A stretch of DNA of 64,000 bases. Source: Rhizobium sp. AAP43. Its GTDB lineage: Bacteria > Pseudomonadota > Alphaproteobacteria > Rhizobiales > Rhizobiaceae. How positions within the stretch are numbered: the stretch's first letter is position 1; the number at the start of each line of letters is the position of its first letter. Both the position numbers and the translations under genes were made by a program. Location of the stretch: contig NZ_LJHS01000009.1 of the NCBI RefSeq assembly GCF_001296045.1, forward strand, positions 62,001 through 126,000. The letters are read 5' to 3'. Of this stretch, positions 26,865 through 35,586 are shown in pieces. The notes below the pieces were generated by a model. That model had not been told where the DNA came from and ran no database searches. It worked only from the letters and a program-made list of their open reading frames with translations.

Positions 26865-28178
26865 ATGACTGAGACCCTGATCCGCGGCCGCCTCCTCTCT
26901 TTCAGCCGGGCACCTGATCATGCCGGCGATAACGAGAGCTATTTCTATGAGGAAGACGGCGCGCTGCTGGTCCGCGACGGCAAGATTGCAGCTGTCGGTA
27001 CCTACGCGGATGTGAAGCCAAAGGCCGGAGCGGCCATTGCTGAAATCGACCACCGGCCGCACCTGATCCTGCCTGGCCTGATCGACTGCCACGTGCATTT
27101 CCCGCAGATGCAGGTGATCGCGTCTTATGCCGCCAATCTCCTGGAGTGGCTCAACACATACACCTTCCCCGAGGAATGTCGGTTCGTCGAATCTGCCCAT
27201 GCCGAGCGGATCGCCACGCAGTTCTTCGACGAATTCCTGCGGCAGGGCACGACGACGGCGGTTGCCTATTGTTCGGTGCACAAGGCCTCCGCTGATGCCT
27301 TCTTCGCCGAGAGCCTCAAGCGCGGCACGCTGATGATCGGCGGCAAGGTGATGATGGACCGCAATGCGCCGCAGGGTCTCCTCGACACACCGCAACTCGG
27401 CTACGACGAGACCCGCGCCGTCATCGAACAATGGCATGGCAAGGGCCGCAACCATGTCGCCATCACCCCCCGCTTTGCCATCACCTCGACGCCAGAACAG
27501 ATGGCGATGACGCAGAAGCTGGCGGAGGAATTCCCCGATCTGCATATCCAGACGCATCTGTCGGAGAACAAGGACGAGATCGACTTCACCTGCGAACTCT
27601 ATCCTGACGCCAAGGATTATACGGACATCTATGCCCGCTACGGCCTGCTGCGGAAAAAGGCGCTCTTCGGCCATGCGATCCATCTGTCGGACCGCGAGGC
27701 CGATGCCATGGCGGAGAGTGGTGCTGTCGCCGTCCACTGCCCGACCTCGAACCTCTTCCTCGGTTCCGGCCTCTTTCCGCTGAAGGCGATCAAGCGCCAG
27801 GAAAAGCCTGTGACCGTCGCAGTCGCCACCGATATCGGTGGCGGCTCCAGCTATTCCATGTTCAAGACCATGGACGAGGCTTACAAGATCCAGCAATTGC
27901 TCGGCGAGCGCATGAACCCGCTCGAAAGCTTCTACCACATGACCCTCGGCAATGCCGTGGCGCTGGACCTCGCCGACCGCATCGGCACGCTGGACGAAGG
28001 CACCGATGCCGATATCGTCGTGCTTAACGCAGCCGCGACTCCGGCCATGCGCCTGAGGATGGAGACGGTAACCTCGCTCTCGGAAGAACTCTTCCTCTTG
28101 CAGACGCTCGGCGACGACCGCGCCGTAGTCGAAACCTATGTGGCAGGCAAGGCGTCCAAACCCGGGATCATGATGTGA
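26865..28178 (+). CDS. guaD: Guanine deaminase
   Basis: 437-residue amidohydrolase that deaminates guanine to xanthine. Metal-binding motif LIDCHVHFPQMQV (about 67-79), THLSENKDEI (His), and FGHAIHLSDREADAM plus CPTSNLFLGSGLFPL are characteristic of bacterial GuaD; the late VATDIGGGSSYSMFKTM carries the metal Asp. It starts two bases after puuD and feeds xanthine to XdhAB. The DUF3052 gene follows after seven bases. Confidence 0.95.
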   Translation: MTETLIRGRLLSFSRAPDHAGDNESYFYEEDGALLVRDGKIAAVGTYADVKPKAGAAIAEIDHRPHLILPGLIDCHVHFPQMQVIASYAANLLEWLNTYTFPEECRFVESAHAERIATQFFDEFLRQGTTTAVAYCSVHKASADAFFAESLKRGTLMIGGKVMMDRNAPQGLLDTPQLGYDETRAVIEQWHGKGRNHVAITPRFAITSTPEQMAMTQKLAEEFPDLHIQTHLSENKDEIDFTCELYPDAKDYTDIYARYGLLRKKALFGHAIHLSDREADAMAESGAVAVHCPTSNLFLGSGLFPLKAIKRQEKPVTVAVATDIGGGSSYSMFKTMDEAYKIQQLLGERMNPLESFYHMTLGNAVALDLADRIGTLDEGTDADIVVLNAAATPAMRLRMETVTSLSEELFLLQTLGDDRAVVETYVAGKASKPGIMM

Positions 28179-28185
28179 GGATCAG

Positions 28186-28605
28186 ATGAGCGAAAGCGGC
28201 TATTCCGGCACGCCTCTTCCGAAGAAGCTCGGATTGAAGCCGGACCTCGCCGCATTGTTCGTAAATCTGCCTGCAGACCTCGACCAGCTGACTGCCGATC
28301 TGCCTGCGGCATCGAAAGTCGCCGGCCTAGAACACGCAAATCGCTCCGGACTGGACTACCTTCATGTCTTCGAGACGCAACGCGCTCGTCTTGAGGACCA
28401 GGCCGAGCGCCTGAAGACCATGCTGAAACCATCAGGCATGATGTGGATCTCCTGGCCCAAGAAAGCCTCCAAGGTCCCGACCACGATCACAGAAGATGTG
28501 CTGCGAAGGATTTTCCTGCCAACCGGTCTCGTTGACGTCAAAGTCTGCGCTGTGACTGACATCTGGTCTGGCCTCAAATTCATGATACGCAAGGATCTTC
28601 GTTGA
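28186..28605 (+). CDS. DUF3052 family protein
   Basis: 139 residues, recognisable as DUF3052 by GYSGTPLPKKLGLKPD at the N-terminus, the YLHVFETQRARLEDQAERLK helix and GMMWISWPKKASKVPTTITE in the middle. The family has no assigned reaction. It begins seven bases after guaD, so it is probably the last gene of the puuD-guaD operon, though there is no known purine role. Confidence 0.85.
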   Translation: MSESGYSGTPLPKKLGLKPDLAALFVNLPADLDQLTADLPAASKVAGLEHANRSGLDYLHVFETQRARLEDQAERLKTMLKPSGMMWISWPKKASKVPTTITEDVLRRIFLPTGLVDVKVCAVTDIWSGLKFMIRKDLR

Positions 28606-28633
28606 ATTGCACTCATCCCAAGGAGGATGAACC

Positions 28634-29068
28634 ATGCTGGCCACCAATCTTGCGCTAGGCACCTTGATGATCTCGCTGACGGTTGTGATCCACACTTTCG
28701 GCCTCATGGGTGTGACCCATATGATGAGTTGGGTGACGGATCGCATTCGTCTGCATGGCCACCGCAGCCGCATGCTCGCGATGAACACCGTGGTCATCGG
28801 CGTCTTTGCCGTGCTGACAGCCGAAGTCTGGCTTTGGGCCGCCAGCTTCACGCTGATCGGCGTCGTCGACGATTTCGAGACGGCCCTCTATTTCTCCACC
28901 ATCACCTTCTCCACCGTTGGCTATGGCGACGTCGTGCCCCACCCGGAATGGCGCATGCTGGCGGCCCTGGAAGGGGTCAACGGCTTCCTGCTGATCGGCT
29001 GGTCAACCGCCTATCTGATCGCCGCCGGCATGCGCGTCGGCCCCTTCAAATCCGGCGAGCACTTCTGA
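28634..29068 (+). CDS. Two-helix ion channel family protein
   Basis: 144 residues with three hydrophobic segments and a pore loop carrying the potassium selectivity filter TVGYGDV (Thr94-Val95-Gly96-Tyr97-Gly98-Asp99). This fits a two-pass bacterial potassium channel (Ion_trans_2), possibly with an extra N-terminal helix. GGAGG precedes the ATG. It follows the DUF3052 gene by 28 bases. No cytoplasmic RCK or regulatory domain is attached. Confidence 0.88.
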   Translation: MLATNLALGTLMISLTVVIHTFGLMGVTHMMSWVTDRIRLHGHRSRMLAMNTVVIGVFAVLTAEVWLWAASFTLIGVVDDFETALYFSTITFSTVGYGDVVPHPEWRMLAALEGVNGFLLIGWSTAYLIAAGMRVGPFKSGEHF

Positions 29069-29175
29069 AACCCATAGACAGGTAAAATTTTCTTACCTCT
29101 AAGCCTCCCGGCCTGTTCACAGCCCACCGATTGGCATGATATGCGGTCTGACAGACATTGGCGGAGAGAGATAAA

Positions 29176-30327
29176 ATGGGGCCGATCCTTGAAATTTCCG
29201 ATCTGAAGAAGCTCGCACGCAAGCGCGTGCCAAAACTCTTCTTCGATTATGCCGATAGCGGCTCCTATACCGAGGGCACCTACCGCGCCAACGAAGGCGA
29301 TTTTTCGAAAATCAAGCTGCGCCAGCGCGTGCTCGTGGATATGAGCGACCGCACGCTGGAAACCACGATGATCGGCGAGACGGTGAAGATGCCGGTGGCT
29401 CTGTCGCCAACCGGCCTCACCGGCATGCAGCATGCCGATGGCGAGATGCTCGCCGCCAAGGCCGCAGAAGAGTTTGGCGTGCCCTTCACGCTCTCGACGA
29501 TGAGCATCTGCTCGATCGAGGACGTCGCCTCGGTCACAAAGCGGCCCTTCTGGTTTCAGCTTTACGTCATGCGCGACCGTGACTTCGTCGTGAACCTGAT
29601 CGAGCGCGCCCGCGCCGCCAACTGCTCGGCCCTCGTACTGACCGCTGACCTGCAGCTGCTTGGCCAGCGCCACAAGGACATCCGCAACAGCCTCGCCGCC
29701 CCGCCGAAGCTGACACCGAAGCATCTCTACCAGATGGCAATCCGCCCTCGCTGGTGCTGGAACATGCTGCAGACCAACCGCCGCACCTTCCGCAATATCC
29801 ATGGCCATGCCAAGAACGTCACCGACCTCTCCTCGTTGCATGCCTGGACGGCCGAGCAGTTCGACCCCAAGCTCTCCTGGGCCGATGTCGAATGGATCAA
29901 GAAACAGTGGGGCGGCAAGCTGATCATCAAGGGCATTCTAGACGTCGAGGACGCCAAGATGGCTGCCGAAACGGGCGCTGACGCGATCATCGTCTCCAAC
30001 CATGGCGGCCGCCAGCTCGACGGTGCGCATTCCTCGATATCAATGCTGCCAAAAATCGTCGATGCCGTCGGCGACAAGATCGAAGTCCATCTCGATGGCG
30101 GCATCCGCTCCGGCCAGGATGTCCTGAAAGCGATCGCCTTGGGTGCGAAAGGCACCTATATCGGCCGCCCCTTCCTCTATGGCTTGGGCGCTATGGGCCA
30201 GAAGGGCGTTGCCAAAGCCTTGGAAATTATCGCCAAGGAAATGGACATCACCATGGCACTCTGCGGCAAGCGGCAAATGGCCGATGTCGACGGGAGCATC
30301 ATAGCGGAAAACCCGTTCAAGGTTTGA
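29176..30327 (+). CDS. lldD: FMN-dependent L-lactate dehydrogenase / alpha-hydroxyacid dehydrogenase
   Basis: 383-residue TIM-barrel flavoprotein of the FMN-dependent alpha-hydroxyacid dehydrogenase family. Catalytic His276 lies in SNHGGRQLDG and DGGIRSGQDVLKAIALGA is the FMN phosphate site. LSTMSICSIEDV and FWFQLYVMRDRD are typical of lactate dehydrogenases. ATG at 29176 is chosen over an upstream TTG because GGAGAGAG stands eight bases before it. Lactate is the best guess; glycolate or mandelate-type substrates are possible. Confidence 0.88.
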   Translation: MGPILEISDLKKLARKRVPKLFFDYADSGSYTEGTYRANEGDFSKIKLRQRVLVDMSDRTLETTMIGETVKMPVALSPTGLTGMQHADGEMLAAKAAEEFGVPFTLSTMSICSIEDVASVTKRPFWFQLYVMRDRDFVVNLIERARAANCSALVLTADLQLLGQRHKDIRNSLAAPPKLTPKHLYQMAIRPRWCWNMLQTNRRTFRNIHGHAKNVTDLSSLHAWTAEQFDPKLSWADVEWIKKQWGGKLIIKGILDVEDAKMAAETGADAIIVSNHGGRQLDGAHSSISMLPKIVDAVGDKIEVHLDGGIRSGQDVLKAIALGAKGTYIGRPFLYGLGAMGQKGVAKALEIIAKEMDITMALCGKRQMADVDGSIIAENPFKV

Positions 30328-30400
30328 GATGGCACAACCTCAGGGCCAGCAAAGCGGATATCGGCAAGATTGAGCGGTCGTCAGGCAAAGGCTGGGTCGC

Positions 30401-31147
30401 TCACGCGACGAAACCCGAGGCCAGCGCGACCGCCCAATCCGGCCGGTTGCGCTCGGCGGCGAGCCGGCTCATCGCCATATGATCATAGGGCACGAGCCGG
30501 AAGGTGACGCCCCAAGCGCCCGACGCATCATCGAGGATGGCGTAGCTCGCATGCGGCGTGCCGGTTTCCAGCTTGTGAGGATAAGGCGCATCATCCCTAT
30601 AACCAGGCCCGCCGACACTGCCGGGATTGACGATCAACCGGCCATCCGCAAGACGAACCACACGGGGGACATGCGTGTGCCCGCACAGGATCAGCGGACA
30701 GGCAATGCCCGCGGCCCAGGCCTCGATCTCAGCACGGCCACGCATATGCACATGGCCTTGCGCCGATACATCCTCAAGCCAATAGGTATTGTCGTCCTTC
30801 GGCGTTGCATGGCAGAGATAGGCAGTATCACGCCACACGGTTTCGAAGGGCATTGCGCGCAGCCAATCGACATGGGCCTGCGATAGCTGCGAATAGGCAT
30901 CGGCCTCCCATTCATGCATGTCGCCTGCCGCATGCTCGATCAGATAGCGATCATGGTTGCCACGCACTGTCGTGAGCCCGAGCGACAGCAGGATATCGGC
31001 GGTGCGACCAGCCTCAAGCGGGCCGGAAAGGCAGTCCCCCAAATTGACAATCTCGTGTGTCGCGATCCCGTGGGCGGCGATATCAGCGAGCACCGCGTCA
31101 AGCGCCAATGCATTGCCATGAATGTCCGCGATGGCGGCAAATCGCAT
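30401..31147 (-). CDS. Metallophosphoesterase family protein
   Basis: 248 residues of the calcineurin-like phosphoesterase family, small YfcE/ApaH-like branch. The metal-binding pattern is complete: IADIHGN (about 6-12), LGDCLSG, RGNHDR (about 62-67), a middle His (CHATPKDDN) and GHTHVPR. Probably hydrolyses a phosphodiester or a phosphatase substrate in the cytoplasm. It starts three bases after the uraH stop and so is likely the last gene of the allA-uraH operon. Role in ureide metabolism is not evident. Confidence 0.85.
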   Translation of the reverse strand: MRFAAIADIHGNALALDAVLADIAAHGIATHEIVNLGDCLSGPLEAGRTADILLSLGLTTVRGNHDRYLIEHAAGDMHEWEADAYSQLSQAHVDWLRAMPFETVWRDTAYLCHATPKDDNTYWLEDVSAQGHVHMRGRAEIEAWAAGIACPLILCGHTHVPRVVRLADGRLIVNPGSVGGPGYRDDAPYPHKLETGTPHASYAILDDASGAWGVTFRLVPYDHMAMSRLAAERNRPDWAVALASGFVA

Positions 31148-31150
31148 CGC

Positions 31151-31507
31151 TCAGCTGCCCCTGTAGGTCGAGTAGCCATAGGGCGAGAGCAGCAGAGGCA
31201 CATGATAATGTGCCGTCGTGTCGGATATGCCGAAACGGATCGGGATCACATCCAAGAAGGGCGGATCGGTCAGCGCCAGACCGGCCGCCTTCAGATAGTC
31301 TCCCGCATGAAACAGCAGCTCATATTGCCCTGGCTGAAACGCCTCGCCACTCAGGATCGGGCCACCGTCGACACGCCCGTCATCATTGGTAAAGACGGTC
31401 GTGATCAGGTCTGCCTCCTCACCGTTCATCCGCAGCAACTGGATTCGCAAGCCTTGAGCAGGCTTGCCGAGTGCCGTGTCGAGCACATGGGTGGTGAGAC
31501 CGGTCAT
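31151..31507 (-). CDS. uraH: 5-hydroxyisourate hydrolase
   Basis: 118-residue transthyretin-related protein that hydrolyses 5-hydroxyisourate, the product of PuuD, to OHCU. The three signature pieces are present: the [17 protein letters not shown] start, RVDGGP, and the C-terminal tetrapeptide Tyr-Arg-Gly-Ser. The length is that of the cytoplasmic form with no signal peptide. The ATG overlaps the stop of allA by four bases, pointing to translational coupling. Confidence 0.96.
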   Translation of the reverse strand: MTGLTTHVLDTALGKPAQGLRIQLLRMNGEEADLITTVFTNDDGRVDGGPILSGEAFQPGQYELLFHAGDYLKAAGLALTDPPFLDVIPIRFGISDTTAHYHVPLLLSPYGYSTYRGS

Positions 31508-32004
31508 ATCTGGGGCTCCCGAATCAGGAAGGGGGTATCGAAAAAGAACTCTTCAAGATTGTTGCCGGGTCCATCGCGATCCACAACCAGGAAATCGCTG
31601 ACCGCATCAATTGCCATCAAAGGGTGATGCCAGGTGTTGCGCCGATAATTCACGCCCTGATGCGGGGCTGCCAGAAACACCTGTGGCTGCCCCGGCTTGC
31701 CATCCTCATCGAGGGAGACGGCGAGGAGGAAAGGTCGCCCCGACAGCGGCGAAAAGCTCTGGCTGCCGAAGGGATGGCGCTCCATCATGGTGATTTCGTA
31801 AGGAAAGGCGCGCGGCTGACCGCGAAAGATATTGACGATCACCCGAGCGCCCTCGCCTGCAATCTCGGGCGAGAACAGCGCATGGAAGCGTTCGGTCGTG
31901 CCGCCATTGATCAGCCGCATGGTGGAGGGCTCGGCTTCGATGACATCGCCAAAGGGCGCAAAGGCGGATGCCGTCAGAGGACGGATGGGGAGTTCGATGG
32001 GCAA
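31504..32004 (-). CDS. allA: Ureidoglycolate lyase
   Basis: 166-residue ureidoglycolate lyase/hydrolase (AllA cupin family), producing glyoxylate and urea (or ammonia). Conserved stretches: [29 protein letters not shown] and [13 protein letters not shown]. It sits six bases behind hepT and overlaps uraH. It closes the allantoin pathway whose earlier enzymes puuE and alc are located to the right. Confidence 0.93.
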   Translation of the reverse strand: MPIELPIRPLTASAFAPFGDVIEAEPSTMRLINGGTTERFHALFSPEIAGEGARVIVNIFRGQPRAFPYEITMMERHPFGSQSFSPLSGRPFLLAVSLDEDGKPGQPQVFLAAPHQGVNYRRNTWHHPLMAIDAVSDFLVVDRDGPGNNLEEFFFDTPFLIREPQI

Positions 32005-32010
32005 GGGGGG

Positions 32011-32376
32011 TTATTCTCCCTCAGGATAGATATGAATTAGGGCGTCGATGATCCGAACCAAATCAAGCGCTTCATATTTCGCAGTCTGGTACAGATAGTC
32101 CAGATTGATGTCGAAATATCCGTGCGCCATTCTGTTCCGCATGCCACGAATCGTCACCCAATCGATTTCCGGATGCTCAGCAACGAAGTCGGGCGAAAAC
32201 GCTTCGAGTTGGACCACGCTCTCGCTTGCCATCAAAAGACTCATTCCGACGCCGCGTTGAACCAGAAGATTTGTCCGGAAGTCTTTCAGATCTATTGGAC
32301 CCAACAGGTCGTGAGCATCAAGAGATGCGCTCCGGATCCGATCAAGAAGCGAGCGGATACGATGTTCGCGGTTCAT
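32011..32376 (-). CDS. hepT: HEPN-domain toxin HepT
   Basis: 121 residues with a HEPN/DUF86 fold. The motif Arg80-x4-His85-x-Tyr87 (RNRMAHGY) is the RX4HXY ribonuclease motif of HepT toxins; the Tyr is the residue modified by the partner in characterised MntA-HepT (type VII) systems. The ATG overlaps the mntA stop by four bases, as is typical. Its stop is only six bases from allA, so toxin and ureide genes are probably on one transcript. Confidence 0.85.
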   Translation of the reverse strand: MNREHRIRSLLDRIRSASLDAHDLLGPIDLKDFRTNLLVQRGVGMSLLMASESVVQLEAFSPDFVAEHPEIDWVTIRGMRNRMAHGYFDINLDYLYQTAKYEALDLVRIIDALIHIYPEGE

Positions 32377-32666
32377 ATTGGCAGCGCTTCCGCGAGGATA
32401 CGTCCCCGATGCTTCTGCGGTATCTCGCTGGTCGTCACGAGATGCACTGGCACACCCTCTGCAAGATCTTCGAGGGCTGACTGCAGACCGCCGAGCGTCA
32501 TCAGGGAAGAACCTGGAAGCGCATCCACCAGAATATCGAGATCGCTGTCTGACCGGTCTTCTCCACGGGCGACTGAACCGAAAACACGAGGATTAGCCGC
32601 GTTGTGACGAGCCGTCACCTCGCGGATCAAATATCTCTTTCGTTCCAGCACATCCGACGGTCGCAT
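32373..32666 (-). CDS. mntA: MNT-type nucleotidyltransferase antitoxin MntA
   Basis: 97-residue minimal nucleotidyltransferase. The active-site pattern GS-x10-DxD is exact: Gly30-Ser31 ... Asp42-Leu-Asp44 in FGSVARGEDRSDSDLD. A later Leu/Val-rich strand (VPVHLV) supplies the third acidic/strand region in this family, though a further acidic residue is not certain. In known systems MntA AMPylates the HepT tyrosine. ATG at 32666 is chosen over 32687 because AAGGAGA stands seven bases before it. It is the first gene of the leftward string. Confidence 0.82.
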   Translation of the reverse strand: MRPSDVLERKRYLIREVTARHNAANPRVFGSVARGEDRSDSDLDILVDALPGSSLMTLGGLQSALEDLAEGVPVHLVTTSEIPQKHRGRILAEALPI

Positions 32667-32749
32667 CAGCGATCTCCTTGACGACAATATAAGTCAGAGC
32701 TCGCGCAAACAAAAGATGCTGAACTTTACTGAGGATACCCCCAAAACGA

Positions 32750-32780
32750 AAACAGCGCCGGCGTTTCCACCGGCGCTGCA
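32750..32780 (-). terminator. Intrinsic terminator of glnII
   Basis: On the minus strand AGCGCCGG and CCGGCGCT form the arms, followed by GTTTTCGTTTT. It starts about 25 bases after the glnII stop. Confidence 0.8.
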
Positions 32781-32801
32781 ATCTTATCTCTCAGCCTGAA
32801 A

Positions 32802-33842
32802 TCAGGCGGCGTTCTTCGCGTAGTCGGCCGTCGGCACTTCCGAGATCGTCTTCAGAACGATCGAAGCGATCTGGTAGGGGCAGCCCTGGCTGTTCGGGCG
32901 GCGATCTTCCAGGTAACCCTTATAGCCGTTGTTCACGAAAGAGTGCGGAACGCGGATCGAGGCACCACGGTCGGCAACGCCGTAGGAGAACTTGTTCCAC
33001 GGAGCCGTCTCGTGCTTGCCGGTCAGGCGCAGATGGTTGTCCGGACCGTAAACGTCGATGTGCTCCTGCCAGTTCTTGGCAAAGGCCGCCATGAGGGCTT
33101 CGAAATATTCCTTGCCGCCCACTTCGCGCATGAAGGTGGTCGAGAAGTTGCAGTGCATGCCGGAGCCGTTCCAGTCGGTATCGCCGAGCGGCTTGCAATG
33201 GAATTCGACGTCGATGCCATAGGTTTCGCAAAGACGCAGGAGCAGGTAGCGAGCGATCCAGATCTGGTCGGCAGCGCTCTTCGAGCCCTTGCCGAATACC
33301 TGGAATTCCCACTGGCCCTTGGCCACTTCGGCATTGATGCCTTCGTGGTTGATGCCGGCTTCGAGGCAAAGGTCGAGATGCTCTTCAACGATCTCACGGG
33401 CGATCGAGCCGACATTCTTGTAGCCAACGCCGGTGTAATACGGACCCTGCGGAGCCGGGTAGCCCTGCTCCGGGAAGCCGAGCGGACGGCCATTTTCGTA
33501 GAAGAAGTATTCCTGCTCGAAACCGAACCAGGCGCCTTCGTCGTCGAGGATGGTGGCGCGGCTGTTCGACGGATGCGGCGTGACGCCATCGGGCATCATG
33601 ACTTCGCACATGACGAGCGCACCGTTGGTGCGGGCCGGGTCGGGATAGATGGCGACCGGCTTCAGCACGCAATCCGACGAGTGGCCTTCGGCCTGCATCG
33701 TCGAGGAGCCGTCAAAGCCCCAGAGCGGCAGCTGTTCCAGGGTCGGGAAGCTGTCGAATTCCTTGATCTGCGTCTTGCCACGCAGGTTCGCTACCGGCTT
33801 GTAGCCATCGAGCCAGATGTACTCGAGCTTAAACTTGGTCAT
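32802..33842 (-). CDS. glnII: Glutamine synthetase type II (GSII)
   Basis: 346 residues, the eukaryote-like GSII size, clearly different from the 470-residue GSI. It makes glutamine from glutamate, ammonium and ATP. Signature segments: FGFEQEYFFYENGRPLGFP, HEGINAEVAKGQWEFQVFG, NGSGMHCNFSTTFM and KHETAPWNKFSYGVADRG, containing metal-binding Glu/His and ATP residues. It is transcribed leftward from a sigma-54 promoter and is divergent from gstI, whose product represses glnII translation in Rhizobium leguminosarum. Being embedded among ureide genes links recovery of ammonium to its release. Confidence 0.97.
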   Translation of the reverse strand: MTKFKLEYIWLDGYKPVANLRGKTQIKEFDSFPTLEQLPLWGFDGSSTMQAEGHSSDCVLKPVAIYPDPARTNGALVMCEVMMPDGVTPHPSNSRATILDDEGAWFGFEQEYFFYENGRPLGFPEQGYPAPQGPYYTGVGYKNVGSIAREIVEEHLDLCLEAGINHEGINAEVAKGQWEFQVFGKGSKSAADQIWIARYLLLRLCETYGIDVEFHCKPLGDTDWNGSGMHCNFSTTFMREVGGKEYFEALMAAFAKNWQEHIDVYGPDNHLRLTGKHETAPWNKFSYGVADRGASIRVPHSFVNNGYKGYLEDRRPNSQGCPYQIASIVLKTISEVPTADYAKNAA

Positions 33843-33924
33843 GGTGCTCTCTCTTCAGTCTTACGCCAGTCATGGGCGCACAGAGGGTTGATTCTCCGGT
33901 CACACCGGGAGTCGCTGAGAGAAA

Positions 33925-33940
33925 TGCAGGAAGCGTGCCA
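33925..33940 (-). promoter_or_regulatory. Sigma-54 (-24/-12) promoter of glnII
   Basis: Minus strand TGGCAC-N5-CTGCA has the invariant GG and GC at the required ten-base spacing, one mismatch from TGGCAC-N5-TTGCA. It lies about 83 bases before the glnII ATG and fits the known NtrC/RpoN control of glnII. Confidence 0.75.
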
Positions 33941-34154
33941 ATTAACGCCCCCAAGGATCGGCATGACCATTTTGCCGCAGGCAAAGCAGCAAAAAACGAA
34001 AATAAAAGCGATTCCTTAAGTAGATTGGCCTCATGTGGCAGGAACTGCATGACATGTCCGGCCGTTCTATCGGCGGAACATGCTGCCGATCAGGAATGAT
34101 GATTTTAAATTCATCACTTTTTTCGCAGCATTAATGCCCAAAAAATAAGCATTC

Positions 34155-34171
34155 TGCACTTTCTGTGTGCA
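34155..34171 (+). promoter_or_regulatory. NtrC-type binding palindrome between glnII and gstI
   Basis: TGCAC-N7-GTGCA is a 17-bp NtrC half-site pair matching TGCACTAAAATGGTGCA-like sites in its arms. It lies 215 bp upstream of the glnII sigma-54 promoter, a reasonable enhancer distance, and overlaps the -35 area of a possible gstI promoter (TATAGT at 34189). NtrC could thus activate glnII and repress gstI. Confidence 0.6.
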
Positions 34172-34235
34172 ATCGCCAATTCTCGTGTTATAGTCGGGAT
34201 ATTGGCACCATCAGGTGTGAACGAGAGGTAGTAGC

Positions 34236-34415
34236 ATGACAACGAACATGGTTCGGGAATCGGCGAAGATCTACGAATTCCCGGTAGGCGATGCGGCAAG
34301 GATTAAGGCCATGCGTGAGCGCCAGACGGCAAAGCCTGTCATTTATGAGAGCGGCTCAGCGAGCTGGTATCATGAGGCCGCGATCCGCGAAGCCGAACGG
34401 ACGCCGAAGCAGTAA
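34236..34415 (+). CDS. gstI: GstI-like glutamine synthetase translation inhibitor (DUF2735)
   Basis: 59 residues, hydrophilic, ending in EAERTPKQ; the middle carries IYEFPVGDAARIKAMR and PVIYESGSASWYHEAAIR, matching the DUF2735 family. GAGAGGTAG precedes the ATG. The divergent position next to glnII matches gstI, whose product lowers glnII translation under nitrogen sufficiency in R. leguminosarum. The divergent control region holds an NtrC palindrome 65-81 bp before the ATG. A hairpin follows the stop. The inhibitory role is transferred by context, not demonstrated. Confidence 0.82.
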   Translation: MTTNMVRESAKIYEFPVGDAARIKAMRERQTAKPVIYESGSASWYHEAAIREAERTPKQ

Positions 34416-34429
34416 GGCATCCAGCCGAT

Positions 34430-34456
34430 AAAAAAACCGCCCGCTCAGCGGACGGT
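34430..34456 (-). terminator. Intrinsic terminator, mainly for the leftward ureide transcript
   Basis: ACCGCCCGCT and AGCGGACGGT arms follow an A-run of seven on the plus strand, which on the minus strand is a T-run after the hairpin. It lies about 105 bases beyond the alc stop and 15 bases after gstI; no T-run follows on the plus strand. Confidence 0.65.
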
Positions 34457-34562
34457 TCAACATGCGACGAGCGGACTTCTGGTCCGCTCTTTTCGTTTTC
34501 AGAGCGATTGTCGTAAAACCGGGAACCAGTTTTGCGCCTTGGATTGCGTCAATCCAAAGACA

Positions 34563-35585
34563 TCAGGCCTTGGTCCCAAAGAGCCTGAGGCGCATCACGC
34601 CGCCATCGGGATGCACACCGATCCTGACATGCGTAACTGGCCCGATTTTCTGGACCTGGTCGCCCGCGTAAAAATGCTCCGCATCCATCTGCATCTTCTG
34701 ACGCGTCAGGATTGGCGTCCACTGTTCCGATGCTGAAATCTCCGCGTCGCTGAAGGTGTCGCCGGCATCTGGCAGATAGGCGCCGAGCAGCTCGCAAGTA
34801 TCGGGGTAGTTGCCTTTATAGAAATGGGTGTCGATCAGCACCCGGTTGATCACACCGGCATGGCCGAGCCGGATGATCGCCCAGTCATGCCCGGGCCCAC
34901 GGCGGCGCTTGGTTTCCCAGCCGTCGCCCATATTGGTGCCGCGACCGGGCGAGAGAATCTTGTCGGGATGGCCGTAATGCGCATCCGACCATGCCAGAGA
35001 CTTGGCTCCATGGAAGATGTAGGCGAGATCGATCTCTTCCGAGGCACCCACCTTCGACCAGTCGAAATGGGCAGCTCCATAGACGCGCAGACGCGCCACG
35101 CCGCCATCCGGATAGATATGCAGGCGCAGATGCGTCCAGACCTTTGACGTGTCGGAATTGGCGAAGAAGTGCTGCGCCGAAGCCCCCAGCGACGACTTGG
35201 TCACCAGTTCGGTCCAGACTGTCGCGTTGGTCGGATCACCCGCCTCGACGAAAGCGGCCTCGATCGAGCAGTGGGGTGGATAGTTGCCGGTAAAGAAGCG
35301 CGTATCGACATCGAAGCCGAAAATCCGGCCTGGCATGGCGAGCCGTATGATCGCATAGTCATGGCCGGGCACGCGTTTGCGGCGGCTTTCCCAGCCATCC
35401 ATGTATTTGCCGTTGTCGTCGTAGAGGTCCGGATCGAAGCTCGCCGGATCATCGTTCAACATGCGCGACACCGGCGCGAAGAACTCGTCGGTCGAGAAGA
35501 TCCCCACGGCACCCAGGCGGGCCGAAGCAAGGTTGACGGCACCGGCAGCGAAATCCGGCAGGACGACGGTGGAAGTCTCAATCAT
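34563..35585 (-). CDS. alc: Allantoicase
   Basis: 340 residues with two tandem allantoicase domains (about 25-180 and 205-335), each with a [29 protein letters not shown]-type and GNYP motif. It hydrolyses allantoate to ureidoglycolate and urea. Starts one base after the uraD stop. The repeat halves are alike ([13 protein letters not shown] and [13 protein letters not shown]), as known for the family. Followed leftward by the terminator near gstI. Confidence 0.96.
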   Translation of the reverse strand: MIETSTVVLPDFAAGAVNLASARLGAVGIFSTDEFFAPVSRMLNDDPASFDPDLYDDNGKYMDGWESRRKRVPGHDYAIIRLAMPGRIFGFDVDTRFFTGNYPPHCSIEAAFVEAGDPTNATVWTELVTKSSLGASAQHFFANSDTSKVWTHLRLHIYPDGGVARLRVYGAAHFDWSKVGASEEIDLAYIFHGAKSLAWSDAHYGHPDKILSPGRGTNMGDGWETKRRRGPGHDWAIIRLGHAGVINRVLIDTHFYKGNYPDTCELLGAYLPDAGDTFSDAEISASEQWTPILTRQKMQMDAEHFYAGDQVQKIGPVTHVRIGVHPDGGVMRLRLFGTKA

Positions 35586-35586
35586 G

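Noticed and set aside
32943-34019. A 358-codon plus-strand open frame over glnII
   Set aside because: Antisense of glnII, no recognisable domain.
34202-34217. TGGCAC-like sigma-54 promoter for gstI
   Set aside because: The GC element is not at ten-base spacing; not a sigma-54 site.
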